This document shows, one piece after another, positions 23,705 through 34,041 of a stretch of DNA of 64,000 nucleotides (positions within the stretch are counted from its first letter, which is position 1; each line of letters opens with the position of its first letter). The position numbers were made by a program, and so were the translations under genes. The notes beneath the pieces were generated by a model that saw only the letters and a program-made list of their open reading frames with translations, did no database searches and was not told the origin of the DNA. Source of the stretch: Cucumis sativus (lineage: Eukaryota; Streptophyta; Magnoliopsida; Cucurbitales; Cucurbitaceae); assembly GCF_000004075.3 (NCBI RefSeq), contig NC_026659.2, forward strand, positions 9,325,973 to 9,389,972, written 5' to 3'.

Positions 23705-24669
23705 ATTCACTAGTACAAAAGTGGTCTATCAAACGACAGTAATTTACTGTCATAAACGAATTTCGCGACAGTTATTTTCAGTCATAGAAGCGGGAGTCAT
23801 GGAAAGTCCTTCGACGACAGTTTTTAAAACTGTCGCAATAGGTTATTTTATGACATGAAATAAATGTCGTTAATCAACATTCAACGACTTCAAATAACTG
23901 TCATATTTTATTTTATGACAACAAATAACCTATCATCATTCGTGTATTAACGACGATTAAATAAATGTCGCGAATTCATTTATTGTGACATTTTTTAATT
24001 GTCATGAATATGTTATTCGTGACAGTTTTTTTTTTTTTTTTTAAATGTCATTGTTTAGTTATTGACAACATTTTTTTCCAGTCAACGATTGTGCAATCGT
24101 GACAGTTTTTCGATAACGTTAAATGTCATTGTTTTGCTATTGACGACATTTTTTTGTAGTAAAATATTTGCAATCGTGACAGTTCTTTTTAAAAAAAAAT
24201 TGCCATTGTTTATTTATTGACGACATTTTATTTCTGTCACATATAGGACAATCGTGACAATTTATTTTGTTAAATAACTGTCATCGTTCTCCAATTTACA
24301 ACAAGTAATAACTGTCACAAATTCATTTATTACGTCATTTATTTTATGTTGCACATTTCTCATTTACTATAGTTTTTTTCTGTTCTCCTTGCCGCTCCAC
24401 CATTACACGAACCATTTGAATGACAATAATGTAGCTGAGAATGACAATTTTGAATTTATAATATTGACACCCATGTACAAAAGAATAGCCAACACTTTAA
24501 TATATATACACTATAATACAATTTATAATATTTGTACATCTCCATACAAGTTTCAATAATCCACATGTATGGAATCCTAACTCTTAATCAAAAAATATTT
24601 TAAATAGCATTAGAATACATCTAACAAGATTTTTTGCAGAAGCATAAATGACCAACCGAATGTTCGACC

Positions 24670-25135
24670 AACCATCTTGCATCAACAGGATCTTGACATA
24701 GAATACTTGTCTTCCATGTGTGGCAATAATGAACGAATCTGAAGAATGGCAATTCGACTAAGGTTTACCAGTGTGTAGTTCAGATTGTCCTTCAGAACAC
24801 CAACATTATTTTCAACCCAATTGCAATTGAAAACAACAACCTTAAACATATTGTAGTTGACTTCCCAAATCTCTTGAATGGTGCCATAGAAAGACATGTC
24901 ACAAACGACCGGGTTTTTGTCCTTCACACTTGACACTTGCATTGTTGTTGCGACTAACATAATCCACTGTTTTGCACCGTTCGGTAGTCATCACGAGATT
25001 TTGTGTGGTAAGACGTTCCATTAATTATGTATTCGTCGTACATCATTAAAGCAGGGTGGGGTCCATGTGCAAGCCAACGTATGGTGTTCGAGAGAACCTT
25101 TCCTTCTTGTAGTTCACTCATCACCTATTGAATAG
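24670..25135 (-). pseudogene. CACTA transposase C-terminal DUF4216-like domain
   Basis: Minus-strand segments VLSNTIRWLAHGPHPALMMY and INGTSYHTKSRDDYRTVQNSG, then SSVKDKNPVVCDMSFYGTIQ, EIWEVNYNMFKVVVFNCNWV and LNYTLVNLSRI. These are the conserved blocks found at the C-terminus of plant En/Spm transposases. The segment is separated from the upstream DUF4218-like part by a short gap with GT/AG-like borders (about 25136-25200). Its specific role in transposition is not established. Frame changes suggest decay. Confidence 0.8.
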
Positions 25136-25164
25136 AACAATTAGTCGTTCTAAATATTGAACAA

Positions 25165-26468
25165 TTAGATTAAACGAAAATAAACTTTTGATTGTGTACA
25201 TACCCGATCCCTAAACCATGCACTGAATGATCGTTCTAAATATTGTTCAACTTGTAGCCACTGTTCATTTTTGGTTCTTCTGCGATTTTCCATCTTTAAT
25301 TGATTGAAATGTTGCATATGAAAAGTTTCATACATTAAAGTGGTCCCTTGAGGGTAAATTAATGGCAGTATATAATCATACGAATGCTTACTCAACGTAT
25401 GGGTGCACTTCTCCAATGTTCTGTAAGACATGAAGATGTGCTTGCTTGAGTTGTTGGACATCAGGTCGAACGTATGTTCCTGCTGATAACGGTCGATCGC
25501 TTTGTATTTCTGCCCTTGAAATGAGTGGCCCAATCCAATAGGATCTAATCCAGAAAGAAAATCTGAACAGAATTCAACTGCCTCCTCGCATATGCTTGCT
25601 TTTGCAATGCATCCTTCTGGTCGAGCTCTACTGCTAACATAAATTTTCAACACTTTCATGCATCGTTCAAATGGGTACATCCATCGCAAATATACTGGTC
25701 CACAAAGCTTTACTTCTCTAACGAGATGAACGACAAGGTGAACCATGATTGTAAAAAACGAGGATGGGAAATACTTCTCAAGATTGCATAAAGTCAGAAC
25801 TATATCTTCTTGCAATGCATCAAGATCTGAGACAGAAAAACTTTTGGCACAAATCGCATTGAAGAAGAAGCACAATCTACTAATAATGTACCTCACATTC
25901 TTCGGTAGGACTGAACGTATTGCAACTGGAAGCAGTTGCTGCATTAAAACATGACAGTCGTGCGACTTAAGGTCGGTTAGTTTTAAGTCATCCAAAGAGA
26001 CACGACTACTAATATTTGCTGAATAACCTTATGGAACTTTATTTCTGACAAAATCTTGCAAAACCGATACTTCTCTTCTTTTGACAGTGTATAACATGCC
26101 GCATGGATATAAGTTCTATTACCAGTAAACGTTGGTGCCAATTCTGGTCTAATTTTCATTTCAACCAAGTCAAGTCTAGTAGTCATCCCATCCTTACTTT
26201 TTCCTGGTATATCAAGTAAGGTGCCCACTATGTTCATGCATACATATTTTTCAATATGCATTATGTCTAAACAGTGTCAAACATGCAAGTGTTTCCAATA
26301 TGGTAGTTGAAAAAAATCAGGTATTCTTTTCCAATAGTCATTGCCACCTTCATTATGCACGGTCTTCCCACACTTCTTCCCACATGAAAATATCATGTCT
26401 TTCATCTTAAGGTACATGGCCTCCCCCGACAAGGGTTGTGGAGGAATTTCCATGCTCTTGCTTCCCAT
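25165..26468 (-). pseudogene. CACTA TNP2-type transposase, C-terminal half (DUF4218-like)
   Basis: From 26468 downward: MGSKSMEIPPQPLSG, FFQLPYWKHLHV, then (after a frame change) MHIEKYVCMNIVGTLLDIPG, TRLDLVEMKIRPELAP and YTLSKEEKYRFCK. After another frame change near 25990 come DLKSHDCHVLMQQLLPVAIR, FFNAICAKS, LEKYFPSSFFTIMVHL, LCGPVYLRWMYPFER and RARPEGCIAKASICEEAVEF. These are the hallmark blocks of the region after the DDE catalytic domain. The catalytic domain itself is deleted from this copy. The product would not be active. Confidence 0.9.
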
Positions 26469-26511
26469 TAATTATTTTTTTTGTATCTGTATGGATGATG
26501 TCTTGGCAAAT

Positions 26512-27540
26512 ACTTATGAAAAGAAATGCCCACAATCAAATGTTCCTCGTAAACAATCATTGAGAAAGAAACATTATACTTAAGATTTAGAGAAACAAAT
26601 CCACCTATTAACACTCAAATACCATGAAACATTCTCCTAAGACTTGAGTCAATTCAGACCTCCCCTATTGGATTTTGTCGACTTTGACAGTTTTAAAGAC
26701 TTTGGTCCTATTAAACGAACCACTCGAATGGCATGATGAAAACTAATGGAATTTGTTACATTAATTTGAAAGGTTGTCTCATTACCACCTTAGTGATGGA
26801 ACCATCTTGAAGGAAACTTCTCGGTTCCCCCCCAATTAGCTAGAACCTTTGTTATTTCAAGTTTTACACTCAATTGAAGGACAATTTCCTTTACAGACAT
26901 GATGAATGATGAAGGGAATTAGTTGACAATTAATTATAACAATAGTTTGTCTTTAGTTAGTTATTAGGTAGGTTTGTATAAGTAGTTTGGTTTACATTGT
27001 ACAAGTAATTAGACCAATTTTAGATTGTACCACAGTACACTGCCAGAAATTAAAATTAAAGAGAAATCAACAATTAGAAAACAGAAATTAGGCATAACTC
27101 AAACTCACAAAATAATCTCATGTAGTTGCAAGAACGAATTAAGGTCATATAATGAAAATTCAACGATTAATGACTGAAATTGGGAAAAACTGAAACTCAC
27201 AAAACAATCCCATGGAGACAAAGAAGAACTTCATAGAGAGAGAGAGAGGGGATAAGGAAGAGAAGCTTACCGGCTAAGGGGTGACGACCGACGTCCACAA
27301 TTTGAAGCTTCAGGTTGATTGCAGAGGTTTGGAGAAGACGGGGTGGTGGCGACGGGTGGTGGTGGCGAGGAGGAGGAGATTTGACGGACGGGCAGGAGGG
27401 GCAGTGGTGGGCGGACTTAAGATGGCGGAATGGGGAGAAACGCGGACGGAAGGAATGGGTTAATGGGAGAAGCGCGGATGGAGGAAAAATTGGGGAAAAA
27501 TTTTGGGGAAAAATTAGAAGGGGAAATTGTTTTTTTTAAA
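26512..27540. other. 5' region of the CACTA element (shared with 44398-45430)
   Basis: On the element's sense strand (minus) this is the leader before the transposase. 27230-27530 is a GA/GGT-rich patch with a splice-donor-like CTTACC (27263-27270). 26520-27230 has no recognised coding sequence. This is where the first tandem unit becomes collinear with the second. Confidence 0.5.
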
Positions 27541-27754
27541 AATACAAATATGTAATTTTAATTTTTTAAATATAAAATAATAAATTTTTTAATGGTAACA
27601 TTCTATGACATTAAATAACTGTCGCGAAAAGTGTTTTTCAAAAAATCATTCTTTTCCCGCCAAAACGTGAAATTTTCTTTTGTGATAGTTTTTTATTTTC
27701 CCATTCATTTTGTGAGATATATAACTGTCATAGTAGACAAATTTTCTTCTAGTG

Positions 27755-29242
27755 ATTATAGTTCATTTGACAACTCTACCCATGTTTTAAGTTGTAATCG
27801 TGACTTTTATCTATGTGACTTTTAATGGGCAATACTACAATCGAAAACATCATCATCGATTATACAGGCCCAAAGGCAAACAAAGTGCTTACCTTCTGAA
27901 AAATCTTCTTTTTATAGCGATACCCCTGAGAAAGTAAACAAATGAGTAACTTTTATGAGCATGATTTCACAGGAAGAACAAGTGGGAGGTAAAAAACCCA
28001 ATTTTACATTGTGATACTAGTTGGGTTGAAGTTACCAGAAGGAACTGACATCATTGATATTAGATGCAGTTTCAAAAATGGTCATAATGTTAACCATGCA
28101 TTGACATGAACAAAAAACAAAATCCTGAATTTCAACGACTTTGAGAATTAGTCGTTATGTTATCCATATTGTAACAATATATCAAAGCTATGAAGTTAAG
28201 AGCGTAGAAAGCACCTTTGAGTAGTACTCAATTATGACCATTTTTATAATCCTTGTCCCTGAATGCAATATCCCCAAACTTTTTCATGTTTAGCTAGTTC
28301 CTACAAGATAAATTGTTTCACGTTATACAAATGTTATAATTCAACCTAAAAATCATAAAGAAGATAGGATGCATGAATGAAAATATTTGGCATGATGTGC
28401 CAGCAAAATTATAGTTACTTACTATGGAGTCAAACGAAAGATATTCTTCAGGAGTCACCACCATGGTAGAATACACAATCACAAATGATAGCAAACACCT
28501 GTCACCAAGAAATAAAGAAAAAAGAAAATAATATTTTGCTTAAGATCAGTTAAACATATGAACCATAATATGTTAAGTTTGTATAATATTGGCAACTGAC
28601 CTTAGATCATGATTAAACCTACAAAACAGACAAACATTGAAAAATAGAACACCAATAATCTCATGACAAATAAACAATAAAAAACCTGAAGTGAAATTAG
28701 TTTTGAAAATATATATATCCAAATCCTTTGTTCCAGCTAGATTGACAACTACAGTAGCTAAAAGTATCTCGAGAATCTCAGCTTTTAGCCACTCTAGTTG
28801 CATCTAGCTAGTAATTGTTTTGAAGAAATCCCTTCCTGTTGAGCTAACTACAAAGGAAGAATCTAGAAGTCACTATCAAGGAAGCATACATAAACATGTT
28901 GACAAGAATCTAAGGAACCATTCCTATAAAAGTAAAACTATGAGGGTGATGTTTTTCCTACAAAGAACCATCAATATATCACAAAAACCATCAAAGAAAA
29001 AAATTCAATAAGCAAAACATTTAGGTCTTAAGTGTAAATAAAAGACAAGAAATATATAGAATTTTGAAAATGGAAAACAATTAGGGAAAATTGTAAATAA
29101 ACTAAGGTAAAAGCTTAAATTTGTATCTCTTTAGATAACTTCTTGAAACTGCAAATTCTGAAGTTAGTCTCGCGACCACGTCATGATCACATAGTGTTTA
29201 TATTTATTATCAATTTGAAAATTTATATTCTCAATTTGAAAT
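27755..29242 (-). other. region with short host-gene-like exons (BSK-like) between two CACTA elements
   Basis: Two minus-strand segments are bounded by good splice signals. Exon a (28424-28498) encodes YSTMVVTPEEYL, resembling the BSK kinase block 'YST..xTPPEYL', and ends at GTAAGT. Exon b (28215-28300) encodes KKFGDIAFRDKDYKN, then IIEYYSK after a one-base shift. This closely resembles the start of the TPR-like region of brassinosteroid-signalling kinases (BSK). Together they suggest a rearranged, captured BSK fragment. The short frame at 28573-28803 is unrecognised. 27755-28210 has nothing identifiable. Duplicated at 45643-47130. Confidence 0.45.
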
Positions 29243-29261
29243 CACTACTACCAAAATTGGC

Positions 29262-29770
29262 TTACTTGACGTTTTTAAAAGCGTCAAGTAATGGACTGTT
29301 AGTATAGTCACATTACTATACACTAGAAAATCGTCAAGTATACAGTTACTTGACATTGTATTAACGTCAAGTAATCTATCACACTTGACGCTTATTATGT
29401 GTCAAGTGAGGTTATATACATGACACCTTTTATGTGTCAAGTGAGGTTATATACATGACACCTTTTACGTGTCGAGTGAGGTTATATACATGACACCTTT
29501 TACGTGTCAAGTGAGGTTATATACATGACACCTTTTACGTGTCAAGTAGAGTCCTATACTTGACGAGTTTTGCACGTCAAGTAGGATCGTATTCTTGATA
29601 TTATTTACATGTCAAGTAAGATCATATGCTTGACACTATTTACATGTCAAGTAAGATAATATACTTGATACTATTTACTCGTCAAGTAAGATAGTATACT
29701 TGACGCTATTTATCCGTCAAAGTAAAATTGTATATGTGATTTAAGTACGATAGTATACTTGACATATATT
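29262..29770. repeat. subterminal array of inverted ACTTGAC/GTCAAGT motifs
   Basis: About 500 bp in which ACTTGAC-type and GTCAAGT-type heptamers alternate, each pair forming a short hairpin-like palindrome. The section at about 29400-29545 is a tandem 35-bp repeat (gaggttatatacatgacacc then ttttacgtgtcaagt), about four units. Later units are about 45 bp and diverged (gatcatatgcttgacac...). Such arrays are the usual transposase-binding subterminal repeats of CACTA elements. Copies at 47150-47660 and, starting mid-array, 58314-58585. Confidence 0.8.
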
Positions 29771-29935
29771 TAACATCATGTATAGCATTTATTAATATAT
29801 TTAATATACAAAATGTTCCATTTTCTGTTTTTTTCATTACGTACATTCATTTCAATAAAACATATTCATCAACAAAATAAACTCTCCAACCAATAGTTAC
29901 ACAACAAAAAATGACCAATAATTTAGTATTATTAT

Positions 29936-30265
29936 AACACCCCGAACTCTAAGGTATCTTACTTTTAAATTAAATTGCATTTTAATTTGAAGATTTTTTT
30001 TTTTTAGAAAAGAAGTTAAGGGAGAAAGGGGATTAGAAATGTTATAATAATAATAATACTATATATTTATTATTATTATTATTATTAGTTATTATATTAA
30101 ATAAGAGAAAAGGTAAATAGAAAAAAGAAAAGAAAAGAATTTTTTTTTTCCTTCCTTCTTCCTCCCGCGCGCAAACCCCCCTCTGCTCCTTCTTTCAGTT
30201 TTCTTTTCTTTTCTACCCAGCCGCCGCCCACCCTCCTTTTCCTCTCTTCTTCTTCTGTTCGCCGA
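29936..30265 (+). mobile_element. 5' fragment of a gypsy LTR inside the composite element
   Basis: Starts TAACACCCCGAACTCTAAGG and runs through an AT-repeat, then CCCGCGCGCAAACCCC and CTACCCAGCCGCCGCCCACC. These correspond in order to the first roughly 280 bp of the solo LTR at 9652. Ends abruptly at about 30265. Copies at 47824-48150 and 58763-59095. Confidence 0.7.
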
Positions 30266-30366
30266 TAGAGACTTTCTCACCAAGTAGCTGCATATACAAA
30301 ACTGCATAAAATGGTTATGTGAAATTAACAACTTCGAATTATTATTATCTTTTGTCATACGTATAC

Positions 30367-30971
30367 CTGTTTCAGGTAAGTAGAACCCTTTTGTTTATAA
30401 GTCTTCAAAAAATCATCCACATTTTTTATTTCGTTGGAGGACAAGCGTTGGAGATATGCACCATTTTTGGCAATTCCTTCTAATCGCCAGATTTTATCTC
30501 CCCTACTTGGAGGGTGGTGTTTCTTGTACCCTTATGCATCATAATAAACAGAAAACAAAAAAAGGTTTGAATATATTCACCAACTTTGATCTAAAAATAT
30601 AAGGACTAAAGGGAATCTGAATGAAATACGGCCATTGGAAGGACTAAGATATATATAAAAATATAAAATAAGTCTCAAAAAGGGATCTCCAGAGAATGAT
30701 ATTTTCACTTAAAAAGAACTTTGCATTTGAGAAAAAAAAAAGGCATACCTTCACCACGCTGATCCATCACTCTAAAAGGTTCGGAGATAGCTCCCTCAAT
30801 TCTTGGAAACTTAGTTTTGATTTCGTCATCCACAAATTTCACTCCCAATCTAAACTTCTTAGTTTTGGTCCAACTTGAATTGTCACTAAAGCTCAAATCA
30901 TTAAGCTGTACAAACCCATTTGCCAAGCGAATTATCTTATCATTCCCAACAATGGCATGGTTAAGTGGCAT
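30367..30971 (-). pseudogene. captured two-exon fragment of a CBP60 (calmodulin-binding protein 60) gene, unit 1
   Basis: Minus-strand exon A (30971-30749) encodes NGFVQLNDLSFSDNSSWTKT, KKFRLGVKFVDD, then FPRIEGAISEPFRVMDQRGE and ends at donor GTATGC. Exon B (30530-30367) follows acceptor CATAAG in matching phase and encodes YKKHHPPSRGDKIWRLEGIA, KNGAYLQRLSSNEIKNVDDF. These are collinear with the conserved central domain of plant CBP60/SARD1-type transcription factors (DNSSW, KFRLG, RGE-YKKH-PP, W-L-I). The N- and C-terminal parts, including the calmodulin-binding region, are absent. It lies inside a transposon, so it is a transduplicated gene fragment. Both splice sites and the reading frame are intact in this copy. 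Confidence 0.82.
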
Positions 30972-31466
30972 GGTTAAGATGAAATCGGGGTGGGTGGGGG
31001 GAAAGGGAGATTGGAAAAGTGGGGGGAATTTTAGGGAAGGGGGAAAAGAGGGAGAAATTAAAAAAAGAAAAGGTATTTTTATAAAAGAAAGTTTTTAAAA
31101 GGTAGGGGTTTTGGGAAGAGTTTTCTTGAGGAGAGAAAGGGGAAGATACAAAGAGAATATATATTTAACAATTTCTTTAAAAAAAGTTTAGGGAAATTGA
31201 AAGTAAGGGTGAAAGTTTGAAGTTTTTCAGCAACATTTAAGTTTGTTTCTAAAACTATATAGATTTTAATTACATTATTTATGTGTGTTACTAATTCTTT
31301 TAGTGACGTGGATTAAAAATGTGACACTAATAATAATTTTTTGTGACATTTTTTTTTGCTTCTTTACAAACGAACTTTTACTAACAAAAATAACTTGCGC
31401 CACTAAAACTTTGCCATTGAATCATAAATTTCTTGTAGTGAATTCAAAATGAGAAAAACAAAATAA
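30972..31466. other. purine-rich stretch and right CACTA subterminal end
   Basis: 30985-31140 is G/A-rich low complexity. 31290-31435 carries GTGACGTGG, AATGTGACA and GCGCCACTAAAA motifs up to the CACTA-type end. No gene. Confidence 0.5.
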
Positions 31467-31830
31467 CTAATTGATCAAATAAGTAAACAAGCAAAAGAAC
31501 TCCAAAATGGCGAGAATTGCACGAAGATGGAGAGTTGTGGGGGTTGAAGGTCGACGGTCGGGTGGTCGGTGGTCGGTGGAGATAGAGAGTCCTGGTTGTG
31601 GGTTGGCAACTGGTGTAGAGATGGAGTGTTGTGGGTTAGAGTCTATGTGGTTGGCCATCCGAAAATGGAGAGAGTGTCGTGGAGATGGAGAGTCGTGGAT
31701 TATGTCGACAATCGGTGGAGAGATGAAGAGTTGTGAGCCGCGGCCGATGGAGATGGAGAAAACGATGTGAAGGTTTGGTGGAGAGAAAGAGGGAGATAAA
31801 ACGAGAAGGGAAGGGAGGAAAATTTTCAAT
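31467..31830. other. GGTCGGTGG / GGAGATGGAGAGT-rich segment, unrecognised
   Basis: Open on both strands (a minus-strand frame of 120 codons in this unit), but the sequence is repetitive: GGTCGGTGGTCGGTGG and 'gatggagagt' repeats. The frame length changes with indels in the copies at 49359-49712 and 60269-60652. I recognise no domain and do not consider it a supported protein. The right part (31735-31830) recurs at about 35850-35950. Confidence 0.4.
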
Positions 31831-33161
31831 AAGTTTATTTTAATAAAATAACTTTTAATAAGTTTATTTTTATATTTTTATGGAGGAGGAGGTTTTTTAT
31901 AAAAGAGTGAAAATTATTAGTTATAATAAAATGAAAAATGTATATAAAATAACAAACGTTGAAAGGGCTAAGATACTTAATTTCTAACTTAATCATCATA
32001 TTAGATCATAACTACATGAGCTAGCTTTTTCTACCATACATCAATTGGATTGTGAAAGTAAAGTAATTGAAAGATATACAAATTGATAAAATGCCTTGAA
32101 TTTGTTACATGTGGTGCTACGAACAACAAAGTATAGAGGCACAATTTAATTTGTACTAAGAAAAGATTTTCTCCAAAACATGTGTCTTCTCTATCTCGTA
32201 GATGTAGCTATGACACTGTTAGTAAACCACAAATAGATATGTACGTCGATTTCTCCACACGTTTTTTGTAATTCGATAATTCATTGTTGATTTCTTTAAC
32301 AAAATTATATTTTCAATGTGGGTGATTTTCAACTTAATCCAAAATATAAAGCCTATTTAAGGTCACGAGTCCTTGATCGAATATAATATCTTTTTATACT
32401 AATTGTGACATCAACTATCTCATTTTATACTAATTGATTTGATATTAAATTAGTAATTGGAGAGAATATGTTGCAGGTGCAGTGATTCAAGTCATAAACG
32501 TCATGATCGCTAACACATATCAGATGTCAGTTGAGCCATGTGTTTTATACTAATAAAACTCTTGGTGTCGAATAATAACTCGGCAAATTAAGTAAAGGAT
32601 GTGTTCTATCGAAAAGTAAATAAATAAACAATTACAATAGAGATCACTTCCAGGTTTACTGATTTAAGCGTATAGTAAAATTATGAAAAGTAAATATGAC
32701 AATGTATACTCCTATTACTAGGTCTAGGTCTATATATGTATGTGTTTCTATTTGTTATATTTACAACTAAAAAAATCGGTTGAAAATGTCAAAGATATAA
32801 TTTGTGTAATGGCAATTTTGTAAACTACAAATGAGATCTTCCACATTGGTAGGGCTTTAACGTGAAAGGCATTTTAAGCCATAAGAGGAAGTTAAATTAG
32901 TCAAAAAAAAATGTGAGGTGATCAAGGGAAGCGTGGCAGTGTGTCATCGTGAGTCATTAGTTTTTCGATAGTATCGCCATGAATACTGTTTCATCCTCAA
33001 TTCGATTTGTGGTTTTGATAAAGAGTACTTAATTTTATTTTTCTCTCTATAGTTAATTTTACTCAATCTTATTTTCTATAAAATCAAGCGCTTAACATAT
33101 ATAAATTTGAACCATAAGAAAAAGAAGAAAAAACATAAGAAGAAATTGAAATTGAGAAAAA
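31831..33161 (+). promoter_or_regulatory. upstream region of peptide gene, unit 1
   Basis: No coding sequence recognised in 31831-33060. Candidate TATA boxes are TCTATAAAAT (33076-33085) and CATATATAAAT (33096-33106), about 60-85 bp upstream of the ATG at 33162. The leader is A/G-rich (AAAAAGAAGAAAAAAC). The same elements precede the copies at 51047 and 61984. The upstream homology extends more than 1.3 kb, so the genes were duplicated with their promoters. Confidence 0.5.
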
Positions 33162-34041
33162 ATGAAATCATTTGTAATTTGCTTGATTATCCTTAGCTTA
33201 TGTGGTGGAGGATCCACATCAACCATTACAAATTCCGCTACGAATGCCAACCCTGAGGATGCTGCTCGTCAATTTTGCAACCTTGGTTGTGCCGCTTCTC
33301 TCTGCAGCCAAATTTCCACCCTGCAAAACCCGAGTGAGTTAATTTCTAGTACTCTTGGAGTACCTATTTTATTCTTTTACATTGTTGGACAAAGTTAATA
33401 TACTTATTTTAATCCTTTAAGTTTTTTTTGGTTTCTGATGTCTCAATCTAAATGCTATTCTGAGAGATCTTTGCTCTGGTTTTTTTCTTATATTAGCTTC
33501 TATAATATTGCCCCTTTCACATAGTTGTTTTGACTATATCTATGAATGTCACATTCTAGTTGAGATATTCTGCTCGACTCTCTGATTGACACTATCCTTT
33601 CTTTTTTATCAAAAAAGAAAAAAGAAAAAAAGAGCTTTTAGGTCCATTGGTGTTAATTTTGATATTTCTTTTGTATTTTAAGCACTAATAGTAGTGTTGG
33701 CAAACATTTTCATAATGAGGATAATTCGTTGGGGAAGACATTGTTTGCTTACATGCATTGAGCATGAAAGGTCATTAGAGGTTATTCTAGTCATGAGTAA
33801 CATTCAATTAGAGTAGTATTCATATACAAAGTTTTTATTTGGATCAAACTCACAATCATTAGGAGTTTAGTAGCAGTATTCATATATATACTAAAATTTG
33901 GTCGCTTACTTTAATTATTTTATCTAGTTTTGATGGGTGATTGTCCTTCCTTTAATTGTATTTTTTTTCTTTATGAATTTGGCAGACCTGGAAAAATCAG
34001 AGAGTTGTTATAAAGGATGTTATCAAACTTGCATGAAGTAG
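33162..34041 (+). CDS. small secreted cysteine-rich (thionin-like) peptide, copy 1, two exons
   Basis: Predicted 75-residue precursor. Exon 1 (33162-33333) carries a signal peptide (MKSFVICLIILSLCGG) and a short polar linker, then C-x3-C-x4-C. The donor is GTGAGT at 33334, phase 1. Exon 2 (33986-34041), after acceptor TTTGGCAG, adds C-x3-C-x3-C and ends at TAG. The six mature cysteines in a CX3CX4C...CX3CX3C layout, with a phase-1 intron between the two triplets, fit small plant thionin-like defence or signalling peptides exported through the ER. Exact family and activity are inferred, not shown. Without splicing, the frame would read 21 further residues into the intron and lose the last three cysteines. 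A CTTTTCAAG/AATAAT-rich 3' flank follows, with AATAAA-like signals by about 34130 and 34230. Confidence 0.8.

Larger units (their letters stand above)
23708..27754 (-). mobile_element. CACTA (En/Spm-type) DNA transposon, internally deleted, TSD ATT
   Basis: Left end CACTAGTACAAAAGTGG (23708) and right end the inverse complement of CACTAGAAGAAAATTTGTC (27754). It is flanked by the 3-bp duplication ATT (23705-23707 and 27755-27757). Subterminal arrays of TGACGACA/CTGTC motifs lie at about 23735-24320 and 27590-27740. It encodes the C-terminal half of a TNP2-type transposase on the minus strand (24682-26468). Compared with the related copy at 41898-45642, about 1.88 kb covering the N-terminal and catalytic part is missing at about 26512. 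The copy is therefore non-autonomous. Confidence 0.88.
29243..31435. mobile_element. CACTA-like composite element, TTGACG family (candidate TSD AAT)
   Basis: Left end CACTACTACCAAAATTGG (29243). The right end is the inverse complement of CACTACAAGAAATTTATG, near 31435. AAT is present on both outer sides. The ends share only CACTAC plus AT-rich sequence, and the right subterminal motif (GTGACA/GTGGC) differs from the left (TTGACG). Two elements may therefore be fused here. It contains the subterminal array, a gypsy LTR piece and CBP60 exons. No transposase. Confidence 0.55.

Noticed and set aside
24682..26468. A functional transposase gene
   Set aside because: The catalytic half is deleted and the remaining part has frame changes.
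29400..29760. Regular short repeats with spacers resembling a CRISPR array
   Set aside because: Repeats are 35-45 bp tandem or diverged palindromic units with no unique spacers, in a plant genome next to a CACTA terminus; subterminal transposon repeats explain them.
31467..31829. 120-codon minus-strand frame, Pro/Ser/His-rich
   Set aside because: Built on GGTCGGTGG and GGAGATGGAGAGT repeats, changes length in each copy, and no domain was recognised.
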